This document shows positions 11,795-23,101 of a stretch of 64,000 nt of DNA, in pieces. Position 1 is the first letter of the stretch; every line of letters starts with the position of its first letter. The DNA is from Cytidiella melzeri (taxonomy: Eukaryota; Basidiomycota; Agaricomycetes; Polyporales; Irpicaceae): the NCBI GenBank assembly GCA_022592445.1, contig JABYQR010000033.1:151097-215096 (forward strand), given 5' to 3'. Under the pieces are notes generated by a model. It had not been told where the DNA came from and did not search any database. It saw only the letters and a list, made by a program, of their open reading frames with translations. The position numbers and the translations under genes are program-made.

Positions 11795-11940
11795 GGTGAG
11801 CTCAGGACACTTTTGACCCACTCCCACTCTTTACACGCCTTCCACACCTAAGTTGCTCACGTGACTGCCTCATCAAGGTCTGGTGTGCTTATTCCTGGCC
11901 CCCTTTAGTGTCCAGGGTGTTTGTTACTGTTTAACCGTCT
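11795..11940 (+). repeat. fragment of dispersed repeat C
   Basis: The end of this segment (AAGGTCTGGTGTG...GTGTCCAGGGTGTTTGTTA) matches the ends of the copies at 21331-21558 and, inverted, 61209-61433. Confidence 0.55.
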
Positions 11941-12520
11941 AAGTCCCTAGCACAACAACAGCAAAGATGTACCCCCAACTCCTGATCCTATCACCATAGA
12001 AGGAGAAGAAGAGTACATTGTTACATTGTCAAAAGGTGTTAGACAGCAGATTGCACAGACAGTGGACAAAACTCCAATGCCTTGTCAAATGGGAAGGGTG
12101 TTCAAAAGAATACAATAGCTTGGAGCCTTTCAAAAACCTTTAAAGTAGTCAGGAAGCAATTGACAACTTCTACAAAGTGAATCCCGGAGTACTCGGGTTA
12201 TCAAAGCTTCACTCTTTGTAGATCTCTGCTTGCACTTTTGGAAATCTAATACCTATACCAACCCTACTTTCCTTTGCACAATCTATCCATCTACATATGA
12301 TCCTGGCTGGGATGAAGGCAAACAGATTGGTCTGGATATCTCAAGAGCATCACACTGACGGGTAACATCAACAACACCAGAAGGGGAGAAACTTTCTAGC
12401 ATTGTTCTGACTAGACAATTGGGGCAATTCTGCTGTATCCCTGTAGATGTGTAGAAAATCTCTATTACCGCAGAAAGTGATGTCTCGCAAGGACACTCAA
12501 TTTTAGGAGAGGGGTGATGT

Positions 12521-12567
12521 TGTGGATGGCCTGATTAGCCCTTATGTTTCTGCATTTTACCTCCAGT
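12521..12567 (+). repeat. fragment of LTR-A 5' end
   Basis: Reads like the first roughly 45 bp of LTR-A (GTGGATGGCCTGATTAGCCC compared with the intact LTR start at 62119). Similarity stops afterwards. Confidence 0.5.
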
Positions 12568-13129
12568 TACAATTCCTGAAGAATGAAGAAGATTTGTTCC
12601 AGTGTGCTCCAGCACATTGGCACTTTGTCAGATGTAACCCTTTCACCTCCCAAAGTGTGGGACTTTGATGGAGAAATACAGACAGTAACACTTGCAATAT
12701 CCAATCCTTCATCACGGTTGATGGAATCAAACTGAATTTGTTATCAGCCCTTTTTAACTTTGTATCAGATCACTTTTGCAATCAAAATGCACTGATTGAT
12801 TGTTACAGACTGCATAGAGGTACATACACCATTGGATAGCCCTATCTTGTGGTTACATTCTGGTACAAAAATCCTGTCAATTGAAGTGGATTAAGCAACT
12901 TATGGCCAGTCTACTGACAAAAGGTCACTCAAACACAGATTCAAACTCCACTGTTGCTGGCACATGATGTCCAATTGTGGTTGAGTGCATGTACAGCAAT
13001 CTACAGACATTGCTTGCTCCTGAACAAGGAATGCAATCAGAAGACGTGCCACAATATTATTGGCTCTAAGCAAGGATTACCAGTACTTTGGAAGATAACA
13101 AAACAACTCAGTCCCTGCATTGGTGAACA
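12568..13129. other. no gene seen
   Basis: CpG-poor, repeat-like DNA without a supported reading frame. Confidence 0.4.
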
Positions 13130-14480
13130 ATGGAAATTTGTGATTGCATTTCCAATGAGCACTGCATCTGATTGTTCTATAAGGTTTGACAATGAATAGT
13201 TGCTCTCTAAGTGAGGGTTACAATCAGAACACAGCCTGTGGCAATCCCAATGGGGATGAGCCAGTTCAGACATCAACAGGACGTTGTTGCATCAGCAGCA
13301 AGCACTGCATCTGATTATTCAATGATTGTTACACAAAGTTTCACAGCTGTAGCTGCTCTGTAAGAAGGAGTCACAATCAGAACACAGCCTGTGGCAGTCC
13401 TGATGGGGATGAGGCAGTTCAGACACCAACAGGACATGGTTGCATCAGCAGCAGGCACTGTATCTGATTGTTCAATGATTGTCACAAAACGCTTCACAGC
13501 CGCAAGGAGGAGTCACGGTCAGAACACAGCCTGTGGCAGTCCGGATGGGGATGAGGCAGTTCAGACACCAACAGGAGATGGTTGCATCAGCAGCAAGCAC
13601 TGTACCTGATTGTTCAATGATTTTTACAGAAAGTTTCACAGCCGTAGTTGCTCTGTAAGGAGGAGTCACAATCAGAACACAGCCTGTGGCAGTCCTGATG
13701 GGGATGAGGCAGTTCAGACACCAACAAGACATGGTTGCATCAGCAGCAAGCACTGTATCTGATTGTTCAATGATTTTTACACAAAGTTTCACAGCCGTAG
13801 TTGCTCTCTAAGTAGGAGTCACAATCAGAACATAGCCTGTGGCAGTCCTGATGGGGATGAGGCAGTTCAGACACCAACAAGACATGGTTGCATCAGTAGC
13901 AAGCACTGTATCTGATTGTTCAATGATTTTTACACAAAGTTTCACAGCCGTAGTTGCTCTCTAAGTAGGATAAGTAGGAGTCACAATCAGAACACAGCCT
14001 GTGGCAGTCCTGATGGGGATGAGGCAGTTCAGACACCAACAAGACATGGTTGCATCAGTAACAAGCACTGTATCTGCTTGTTCAATGATTGTTACAGAAA
14101 GTTTCATAGCCGTAAGGAGGAGTCACATTCAGAACACAGCCTGTGGCAGTCCGTATGGGGATGAGGCAGTTCAGACACCAACAGGACATGGTTGCATCAG
14201 CAGCAAGTACTGTATCTGGTTATTCAATGATTGTCACAAAACGCTTCATAGCCGTAAGGAGGAGTCACAATCAGAACACAGCCTGTGGCAGTCCTGATGG
14301 GGATGAGGCAGTTCAGACACCAACAGGAGATGGTTGCATCAGCAGCAAGCACTGCATCTGATTGTTCAATGATTGTTACACAAAGCTTCACAGCTGTAGT
14401 TGCTCTTTAAGTAGGAGTCACAATCAGAACACAGCCTGTGGCATTTTCAATGTGGATGAGGCAGTTCAGACATAAACAGG
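13130..14480 (+). repeat. minisatellite array, 142/153-bp units
   Basis: The marker CAGAACACAGCCTGTGG, allowing a mismatch, recurs at 13225, 13378, 13520, 13673, 13826, 13988, 14130, 14272 and 14425. The spacings are 153, 142, 153, 153, 162, 142, 142 and 153 bp. The 11-bp difference comes from presence or absence of a TAGTTGCTCT-type segment, and the 162-bp unit carries an extra 9 bp. Because 142 is not a multiple of three, a conserved coding repeat is unlikely even though short frames appear on both strands. Confidence 0.92.
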
Positions 14481-14874
14481 ACACATGTAACATGTTTTGG
14501 GAGTTGATCTAATGAGACACCCTCGGACCCTTCATTCTTGAAGCAAGTAATTGTCTGGCATCAGCAGGGAACACTCCACAAGATCAATGATGAGATATAT
14601 GAAGCCCCTTGCTACCGTTGTTGGCTACGTCTATCAATGCATGGCTGCTATTCCTGCAATCAAACTTATCAATTGTAGCACAGTCACCTTATCCCGGATC
14701 AAGTTGCTTGCCAAAGGTGTCATCAATGAGTAACTTCCCGTAAGCCTTTAGGTCGATGTTTAGGTCATCTCTTACATGTGAGATATGAAATCTCAGATCA
14801 GAGCGTGACAGATTTCAAAGTCCGACACAAACCCAAGCGCCTCGGTGAGACATTGGAGGCAACCTGAACGTCAA

Positions 14875-14916
14875 AGTTTGGGTAAGGGGGGGGGGGGGGT
14901 ACCTCCCTACCCAAAC
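14875..14916. repeat. G14 homopolymer within a short inverted repeat
   Basis: Fourteen consecutive G (14886-14899) are bracketed by GTTTGGGTA and TACCCAAAC. It may mark an element end or a slippage-prone, G-quadruplex-capable site. Confidence 0.6.
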
Positions 14917-15246
14917 ATTTTCTCGCACCCAAACTATGTGGCGCACACTAAACGCACCGATTCATCCCAAATCAGGTGAAGAAATCAATGCCACGAAAAC
15001 GCTATCTGTACAGCTCCCAACACAACACGTCCGACAAGCTCAACTTCCTCTCGTTACAACGCTCGCCCTTGCGTCCAAACCTTACTCGACTGCTCTGTCC
15101 CTCCCAGCAATTCTCTACCATTTGTCTTAAATGCTCTAATATAGCTGCACCAAATATGTTGTTCCAATCCGTCCATGCATGCAAGGAGGATTATTAGGTA
15201 AGTTGTTTCAATTACCTTTGTAACTAAATCTTCTCGACACGAACAG

Positions 15247-17090
15247 GACCAACGATGTGTCGCCAAATGCGCTTGGCCTCCAAAATGGGTTGGCTCGATA
15301 TACACTCAGCATGCAGCCCGGAAGTCCTACGTACGCGGAGGTCGCTTTGCCTTGGTTTGCACAGCGCCCCCTTCTTCCTGTCAGCTCTTGCGAGAACTTC
15401 AGGAATGGGACCCTTCCTGTCAGCAACACCAAAGGTTCTTGCACACAAGGTACGTTATTGGGTCTGTCAAGTCCGACTATCACTCATCTGTTTCCAACCT
15501 CTCCATCTGTACTTAGTGTTACAACCTGGGCCTTCTGAGTCCTATCACCACCTGGGCACCCAGATCACGCCACCTGTGGCCTTTGGCCTCTACCAGCATC
15601 ACCAAGGCGCTAGCGAAGGGCTCGACCACACAGATCTACAGGCCCACAACCTCCACCTACCCTCCGGAAAAGACAGCACCTCCACAAGGCAGCCGACTCC
15701 ATGCCGCAAACAATGGCGCCATCCAACCCGTTAAACCATCGTGCTCGGATGCTGCACGTACCGCCCTCTGTCTCTGGTGAGTCAGTCACGGCCAGCGCGC
15801 AAGGTGCTCAGGGTACTGATGTGCCCCTTGTCTAGGTGGTTCCCACCTTTTTGACACTGTCTTAACCTCTGACTTGGACAATGAGGCAGCTGAGGTCTAA
15901 CCAGCACAAATCCCTAGGGCCAGCAAGTCACACCGCAAGCGAGCATTCAACACAGCTGCAGAGACAAGAGACAAGGCGACCCCATCTACTCCAGCTACAA
16001 AGAAACACAGACAGCCGCCAGCTCCCGCAGCAAAGCAAAAGCCTGCGGCGAGGTCTTGCAAACATCCTGAAGTGCCTGTACCATCCGCCGAAGATCCTCT
16101 CGACGTGCCGCTCTCAGCTGCACAACATTCCAACCCATCAATGAAGAAGAAACAGCGGGCGTAAAGTTGGTGCTGCCACATTTAAGGAGCAAGACATCAA
16201 CCAGTCACTAGACCTGGTTGAAGAGCTGCGACTGGTGGGTATGAACTCGTGGCTTCACCTTGCTGATAGGTACAACACATGGGCTTTGGCAAACAAGCGG
16301 CTGCACAAACTGGCAGAGAGTCTGCACCGCAAGTACAACAAGGTCAGCTGTAGATTAAATTGAAGGCTCAATACAGCTACTGAATAAATAACAGCTCGTC
16401 AGCTCGAAGAAGCCGACTGGTGACCCTGATGTGCCACCTGAAATCAAACGCGCAAAACAACTTAACCACCTCATTGAGAAGAGTCTCAACATCTGCAACA
16501 TTGACAACAGGATACCTCCGGAGTGGGACCACAATGATGATGAGGACAAAGACCATGAGAAGGGTAACAGTGATGCCGATGCTGATGCCAGTGATGCTGA
16601 TGGGAGAATGCAGCTCTTGCTGTGGTCAAAGCTGCTGGCCGTAACAAGCGGCTTGTGCTTGTGGTCACAATCTCCTGCAGTTGCTCACGAGGCAGATAGA
16701 TCCTGATACAATCCAGGCTCAGGAGAATGCATGAGACCACCACTATGCTGAGCAAACTGTGTGCTGACTGATGTCATCGCAGAGCGTGGTGCTCAGCAGG
16801 AGATGCGTGAGTTACGGTCAGAAATCCGTGACCTGCGCCAGTGATGTGATCAGCTCTCACAGGAGTAATGCAGGCTCGGTTGAAAAGCAGCGTGGAGATA
16901 TGGAGAAGCATATGCTTGAGTTTCAAATGCGGATCTTGAGCTCTACAGGTGGCAGTGGTGGCAGTGGTGGCATGAGAGGACCAGGCTGGCCCTATGGCAG
17001 TGCTGCAGGTGAATATGGTGATTACCAGTGGGGTGTGGCTACAGTAATCTTCAAGAATTCGAAGTTCCTTTCTAGATGCATGTTGTTGTG
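15247..17090 (+). pseudogene. Myb/SANT-like protein of a PIF/Harbinger element
   Basis: Several exon-like blocks lie on the plus strand: 15247-15453 after a GTAAGT...ACAG intron, a basic Pro/Ala-rich linker near 15910-16160, and a helical domain near 16170-16340 (FKEQDINQSLDLVEELRLVG, WALANKRLHKLAESLHRKY). After a 52-nt intron the block continues with KPTGDPDVPPEIKRAKQLN and an acidic tail. A coiled-coil stretch (QQEMRELRSEIRDLR) and Gly/Ser repeats follow. This is the layout I associate with fungal Myb-like DNA-binding proteins that accompany Harbinger transposases and help bind element ends. Stops and frame changes (for example at 16160 and 16700-16860) mark it as decayed. The opposing transposase next door supports the assignment. 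Confidence 0.5.
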
Positions 17091-17099
17091 TACTTAATT

Positions 17100-19360
17100 G
17101 TCATAGATGCCATGAAATCTACCCAATCTTTTCTCCTATGCTCCGAAACAACATTCTTTCCCAGTTGAACCATACATCCAGCAAATCATCTCCATCCTGC
17201 CAAATAGAGCAGTTTATATTTTTATATAACTGATACCTACCAGGCAGACACAAATTTGATGAAGACAGCAGTTGCATTGCAGTAACTTGTAACGGAACAG
17301 TGAATCATCACTTGGAAGAGAAATTCGTAAGCGACCAAATGAGCCCTGAATCTCTCACATGCCCCACTCCGCTGATTGACAATATGATAGTAGCTGGCGA
17401 TCAAATTGCATAAGCTGCTGTTGCTCATTTGCATTATGAGAAGCCGTTGTCCTTGTTTTAAGGAAGCACAATGTGCTCATCAATGGAGACTGCTGTCCGG
17501 GAAATGCTGTGTCCACCACAAGGTAGTAGCCATTGGGGGTATGTTCCAGGATTTGATCATACAGCCAGCAAGCAACACGTGCATCATGAAAGCTGCCAGG
17601 TGCATTGATGCAGGCAAAGATGATCTCACCTGGATTTGAGTCAGCAAAAGTCAAACAGATGTACTGTCTACTTACCCTTTGGAGAGAAAGCAATAAAACT
17701 GCTAACAAAGTGCCCATGCAACCATCCGTTGTACATTGCGTTCTCCATATCATCATCTCCAGATGTCTGTACAGGGAGATTGAGCCCATCCACAACTCCA
17801 AATGCGTTGAAAAGGAGTGCATGTTTGGCCTGGATAATCTGTGAATATTCCTCAAATTCCTCTCCTATTGGCCATGCAATCCTTGCTTCAGGCATGCTCT
17901 CCAAGGTTGCAAAGAGTGTGTCAAGGGAAGCATGAATTTACTGGTTTACGTTAGATGGAATAAGAGCAAAGATCTGCCGCAGGGAGACCTCACGCATGGT
18001 AGAGTTTAATCAATGCAATATTAGGCCAAGTGCTCCTGATGCATCCACAGAGCGACGTCCTAGACGAGGGTTTCCGTGCACATGTACATCTGGCCAGCAA
18101 ATTGGCTGCAAGTCCCATTTCTCTGCAAAACTCCCCAGAATGTAATGGAATGTAGCAACATCAAGCCCCATAGTAGTGATAAAAGCTCAATCACTTCGGC
18201 TTGCGTACAACCTCTGCCAAGGTGTATCACCTTGTGGGTTCTCCAGAAGCTCTGATCTTGTCAAAGACAAGCGCTGTCGAGCAGCTTGCCTTCTCGCCTG
18301 AACCTCTGCTGCACCACCTACAACAAAAGCTACGGTTGCCAGGTGGTTCTCCTCCTCCTCAGCCATCTCCTTGACATGGAGACGGGGCTCAATGTGACAA
18401 TTAGGGACACGGAGTGAATATCGACAAGGAGGTGGTGGCAGGCGTGAAGCACAATGCTCTCACCACCTATCATACTTTGTTCAAGTTATCTAGCCCAGTA
18501 AAGACCAAGTTAGTATTGATACTACTTGCTATGTAGTACAAGAGGGGTGTTGCTTACCTAGCCCAGTAAAGACCAAGAGGTCGAGATGGGGGCTAGGAGC
18601 GTACATGTAGCTGCTTATATAAACTTCAGGGACCTGCGCACAGACCATGTTAAGGGCAGGCTTTGCAAGAAGCCGTGTGAACGAAGAACAATAGAATTAC
18701 CTAAAGGAGAACAATAGCTATTGTCTAGACCTTGCCAAGAACTCTACTTGTGAGAGAATCTATCTAAAAGGAGACCAACTATTGTATTCCATTCCCACAC
18801 CTGTGAGAACATCCTTCCATAAAGAGAACAATAGGGAAAGAACAAAAGGAGTCCATGTGAACAGTATTTATGACGTCAAACCCTAGCTATGGGCTGAGCC
18901 ATGTGCTTGTAGCCATGTGGTCTTACTTAAGCTAAGTCACATGCCAGTGTGACGTAGTAGCAAGTAACGTGACCGTGTGGAGCATCTAAGCCACGTGATA
19001 CGGGCGCTTAATAGACGGGCAAAGGAGTTTATGCAGAGAAGGTTGCAACTGGGTTGCAGCCCGGAGTTTTACAGATAAAAACAAGAGGTAAATTGCAAAA
19101 AATAAGAGCTAGTCAGGCCATCCATGACACTCCTCCTTGTCATCTTCCTCATCCAAAAGATCTGCTACGTGGAATAGGAGAGCAAGATTTTCGAGTTTGT
19201 CAAAGTTGTTATGGTTCATGCCTTGCAGTTGCTGGTGCGTTGACATCGATGGAGCTTGAAGAAGAAACGCAGGTTGCGTTTGAAACAAACGCGAGCGCGG
19301 ATTAGATCTCGATACTGTGTCATCAAACATTGCGGCTGCAATTACACAGCAGCGAGACAA
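17100..19360 (-). pseudogene. PIF/Harbinger transposase (DDE_Tnp_4), split by solo LTR
   Basis: Read from 19360 downward: an N-terminal part 19360-19130 (ending LLDEEDDKE), the solo LTR 18372-19129, then 18371-17676, a 46-nt intron (17630-17675) and 17629 to about 17100. Conserved blocks are GVVDGLNLPVQTSGDDD (first Asp), NAPGSFHDARVA, YYLVVDTAFPG (second Asp) and SAEWGM (Glu), so the DDE triad is intact. Stops interrupt the region between the LTR and the catalytic core (for example in LILH*LNSTM, where Trp or Tyr is expected). Leaving out the LTR and one CTCCT copy puts the two N-terminal pieces in the same frame. The enzyme would cut and paste its element; this copy is dead. Confidence 0.85.
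18372..19129 (-). mobile_element. solo LTR-A (Ty3/gypsy) with CTCCT target duplication
   Basis: 758 bp, homologous in inverse orientation to the LTR at 62119-62875. It carries TGTCA...TGACA ends. The 5 bp on the left (18367-18371) and right (19130-19134) are both CTCCT, a perfect target-site duplication. It results from LTR-LTR recombination after insertion into the transposase N-terminal coding region. Confidence 0.95.
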
Positions 19361-20021
19361 ACGTGAATTTTCTGTGTCATTCGTTGGGGATCTTATGGGA
19401 TGGACACAATCTCATGTGTCTTACCCTTGGTCACACTTTTTAGAACTCAGACATTTAGGTTGCAAGCAACCTAAACCCGTATGGGAAGTCACTCAATAAC
19501 AAATGCCAATACCACAGTCAATATTCATGACCAGATTACTTGGCAGAGTTATTATCAGGAACAAAGTTGCTTACTGAGGTTCTTTTTGGTAACAAAGTCA
19601 CTGGTTCAAGGAACTATTTCAGGCTATATGACTTATTCAATTTGCTATCAGTGACACAACCACTTGTAACCCTGCTCCTGCAGTTTACCCAAATTATATC
19701 TAGATTATTGAACAGAGTTTAACACCATTACAAAGAAGACACACATCAAACAACCTGTATCTCTACGCTCTACTCCACAAACTTGCTTCTATTCTGTACT
19801 CACACCCATCATTGCACTTTAAACAAAACAGCACAGTCCTTCTTTGCTAGATTATTGCTTGCTCCAGTGAAGGCAAACCACCAACTTACTATACATTACT
19901 CATCAATGAAGCAATTCACAACAAAATGACTTAGTCAAGCTGCTACCAGCAGCCAGTTTACTTACAAATCTGGCTCAAAAAGTGATATTGCATTTAGTCT
20001 TCTGGAATTGTACTTGCTGTT
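19361..20021. other. no gene seen
   Basis: CpG-poor AT-rich DNA with motifs (AACAAAGT, TTTGGTAAC) resembling the simple-repeat region at 3985-4510. Nothing coding is supported. Confidence 0.4.
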
Positions 20022-20560
20022 TGATGGCCCTGCTAACGCTGGTTTAAACCTTGCAATACCCTTGCAAACCTCTTGCAAACCGTTTGCTAACCCATTGCAC
20101 ATCTAATAACTGTCTGTATCATGTGGCTTAGTTGCTCTACATGGTCATATTACTTGCTGCTATGTCATACTGGCACACGATTCAGCTTATGTAAAATCAC
20201 ATGGCTACAACCACATGTCTCAGCCCATAGCTAGGGTTTGGTGTCATAGATACCATTCACATGGACTCCTATTGTTCTTTGGCTACTATTCTCTTTGAGA
20301 CCAGAGCTTTTTCACGAGTGTGAGACCTGGATACAAAGACTGGTCTCCTTTAAAGATAGACTTTCTCACAAGTAGAGGTCTTGGTAGAGTCTAGACAATG
20401 GCTATTGTTCTTGTTTAGGAAGTTCCTTTCTTTTTGCTCCACATGGCTTCTTGCAAAGCCTGCCCTACACATAGTCTGTGTGCAGGTCCCTGAAGTCTAT
20501 ATATACTGCTGCATGTATGCTCCCAACCCCTCATCTCGACCTATTGGATGCTTGTGGTTT
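20022..20560 (+). repeat. degenerate LTR-A copy
   Basis: Aligns over most of its length with the LTR at 62119, including CAGCCCATAGCTAGGGTTTG, TCTATATATACTGC and the ATCTCGACCT start-site segment. Many CpG positions of LTR-A are TpG or CpA here. The ends are eroded, so no target duplication can be read. Confidence 0.8.
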
Positions 20561-20736
20561 AGCTGCACAGGAAGCAGTGTACTCCTTGTTCTGGTGACAG
20601 GTTTCACAATTTCCCCTTGTTTCCATCTTACACGGACCTTGGATTTGATATGAACTTTTTGCAGCAGTATCTATACACAGCGTGTTTGTACCTTGAGTAG
20701 CTCAGAATATGGCACTCCCATGTTCCCCCCTTCAAG

Positions 20737-20905
20737 GTTGCCTCTGCAAGCCTTGCATCTCGCATCTCGAGCCTCTCTGCTCCTTGCAGCTCGCGTCTTG
20801 AGCCTCCCTGCTCCTTGCATCTTGCGTCTTGAGCCTCCCTGCTCCTTGCATCTTGCGTCTTGAGCTTACTTGCTCCTTGCATCTCACATCTCGAGCCTAC
20901 TTGTG
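20737..20905 (+). repeat. minisatellite, about 31-bp unit
   Basis: About five imperfect copies of a pyrimidine-rich unit containing TGCTCCTTGCATCTTGCGTC and TTGAGCCT lie in tandem. Confidence 0.75.
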
Positions 20906-21330
20906 GTGCCTATATCTCATTTGTGTTGCGTTCTCGAGCCCTCTTGTGTTCCTCACTGCGTTTATTCTACTGCGTTATTTCACTGTGTCGTGTTCTTCTT
21001 TCACTGTGTCCTTCTTTTGAGCCATTGTTTACCTTCTCTTAGCCACTGCGTTTATATTACATTCCCTTTCACTGCCGTGCGTTTGAAAACCATATTTCCC
21101 TGTCACTTGGCAACTGTGATTTACTGTGATTTCTCCTTTCCTCTCATCCCTTGCAACCTCTTTCCATTGTTTCACTCAAGTTTTGAGCTTTCCCCACCAT
21201 TACCCTCTTGGGTTCTTTACCTCACACCTTGTAAATACCTCAGCGTGCATCACTGTTGTTTCTTGCACTGCTCTACATAGCCAATCCCCTCCTCTTGCCC
21301 CTAGTTGTAGTGCAGCTCCCACCTACCACT

Positions 21331-21558
21331 TGCACTCCCACATGCCTCGTCACTTCGCACCGCATCTCGTTGCATCTTATTGCTTCTTGCCACATTGCAT
21401 CACCTCTCGTTTGTGTTCAGGTGCAGCCAAGGACTCTTGGACCCACTTGCATCACAGATTCACTCCACCCCTGTTACTATTCACACATGTGATCACCTCC
21501 CTCGAGGTCTGGTGTGTTTGTGCAGGGTCCCTTCGTGTCCAGGGGGTGTGTTAGTGTC
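21331..21558 (+). repeat. dispersed repeat C
   Basis: Matches 61209-61433 in inverse orientation over about 225 bp, including CATCACCTCTCGTTTGTGTT and GTCCAGGGGGTGTGTTAGTG. A third, partial copy lies at 11795-11940. It may be an LTR or a non-autonomous element, but no coding capacity or clear ends were found. Confidence 0.75.
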
Positions 21559-21677
21559 TCACCAATAATGATTGCCAAAGCCTGTTTGCTGTTCTGGGAC
21601 GATCTCGCTCCACTACTTGAGCCGCTGGGGTATACGCAAGAGAGTTGGTCTGCATGCAAAGAAGTTGGTCCACATGC

Positions 21678-21704
21678 TGACACGGAGACGGGGCTCGACG
21701 TGAC
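21678..21704 (-). repeat. terminal remnant of LTR-A
   Basis: TGACACGGAGACGGGGCTCG and the next few bases match the terminus of the solo LTR-A at 18372 (same orientation). They are cut off by the older LTR-B that starts at 21705. Confidence 0.6.
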
Positions 21705-21909
21705 TGTAACAGTTAAGGTTACACTCACGAGATAAGTGTTTAACTTGAGGGGGAGATAGAGATATAGAGAGTAGAGTGTTGGTGAGAGTGAGTACTGGGG
21801 AGTACAAGGTAGTCCTTGATCAACATAGTGGATAAGACTGAGGGGATATGCCCTCAGGAGTGCCTCTATATATAGATGAAGGGGAGAACCCCAGGTACTA
21901 CCCTAAGAC
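21705..21909 (-). repeat. older LTR-B, left part (interrupted)
   Basis: Reverse complement of the 3' half of LTR-B, beginning TGTAACAG. It continues at 30058-30132 on the far side of the complete element, so the 21910-30057 element was inserted into it. Confidence 0.88.
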
Positions 21910-22524
21910 TGTCACAGATTTTCAATGGTTCTACAAGACTTGCCTTACCAGGCAACAGTATCATTGGGAATATTTAAGCGCTTATTCAGCCTCTATTTAG
22001 GCGCTTATCCAGCGCTTATCTAGCACTTATCAGGCGCTTATTCCGGCGCTTATTCTCAGTGCCTATCAATTGATGCGCTGATGCGCCTCCTGTCTCTGAT
22101 GCGCTGATGCGCTCCTTTCCTTATCTGTGTATCACATGATGGAACTCTCTGGAACCTTGTGGAACATGATGGAACTATGATGTCATAGTTCTTAGAACCT
22201 TCTGGAAAAGTCTAGCCTTGTCTTAGAACAAGCTAGAACAATTATTGAAGTGGCACCACTAGGGCATAGGGCATGCTTAGTAAGGTAGATTACTTCGCTT
22301 ACTCATGTAGGTATTAGGGGTCTTAGGGTAGTACCTGGGGTCCTCCCCTTCATGTATATATAGAGGCACTCCTGAGGGCATATCCCCTCAGTCTTATCCA
22401 CTCTGTTGATCAATGACTACTCTGTACTCTCCAGTACTCACTCTCACCCACACTCTACTCTCTATCTCATTATCTTCCCCTTCAGTTTAACAACTATCTG
22501 GTGAGTGTAACCTTAACTGTTACA
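21910..22524 (+). repeat. 5' LTR-B
   Basis: 615 bp. TATATATA lies at 22355-22362 and the predicted transcript start is at about 22389. It differs from the 3' LTR by a few indels, including a 43-bp-scale insertion near 29710-29780 in the 3' copy and a repeated GATGCGCTGATGCG segment in this copy. The insertion is therefore not very recent, or the LTRs have recombined with relatives. Confidence 0.93.
22355..22400 (+). promoter_or_regulatory. LTR-B TATA box and predicted RNA 5' end (self-primer)
   Basis: TATATATA at 22355-22362 is followed 34 nt from its start by CAGTCTTATCCA (22389-22400). This 12-mer is the exact reverse complement of the site at 22527-22538, as expected if the first bases of the RNA serve as primer. 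Confidence 0.75.
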
Positions 22525-22526
22525 TT

Positions 22527-22538
22527 TGGATAAGACTG
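22527..22538 (+). promoter_or_regulatory. primer-binding site, self-priming type
   Basis: TGGATAAGACTG starts 2 nt after the 5' LTR and pairs over 12 nt with the predicted RNA 5' end. I did not see a tRNA 3'-end match (ending in TGG plus acceptor stem) that explains it better. Confidence 0.72.
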
Positions 22539-23101
22539 CCCCTACTCCCTCACGTCTTTGGACGTGCTGGAGGTTTTCTTCCCCTTTCTTCTAGGTCTTG
22601 TGCCTGTGCGTGGGCCCCTTACGAATCCTCTAGAAATAGAGGTAGCCGGACCATAGGCTCTAAGTTTTAGTCGTGTCTAGGCCTTGCCTTGCTGCGCACA
22701 ACTTGAATCACCCTCTCGCCCAACGCTCCTAGAGCTGATCAGAGCAGGGGTTGGCATTATGCCAACATGATGAAAGTGCGCCTCCCCACAGGTGATAGTG
22801 GAGTCTGGTGTCAGACGCTCGTTATAAGAGCTAGACAACAGGACTTGAAGCCCATGAGTGCCTAGGCACAAAGACGGGTAACTTGTTCTGGCCGGACTTA
22901 GGGTCAGTGTAATACTGATCCGCCAACCATTTGCCGCACGGGTGGAACCGTGACGGAGATCCTATTCACCACCGGACCTGGACAGAGAGTCCAGGCCGAC
23001 GCTGGCACTACCCCACACACACACAGGACCTCTCCTTTATGGAGATTTGTTTTGCACATCACTGAGCTGTCAAGCTCATCACACATTGTCACACAGTCAC
23101 C

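Noticed and set aside
13130..14480. CRISPR-like or coding repeat array
   Set aside because: Units are 142-162 bp without spacers of constant size, and the genome is eukaryotic. The 142-bp unit shifts frame, so a repeat protein is not supported.
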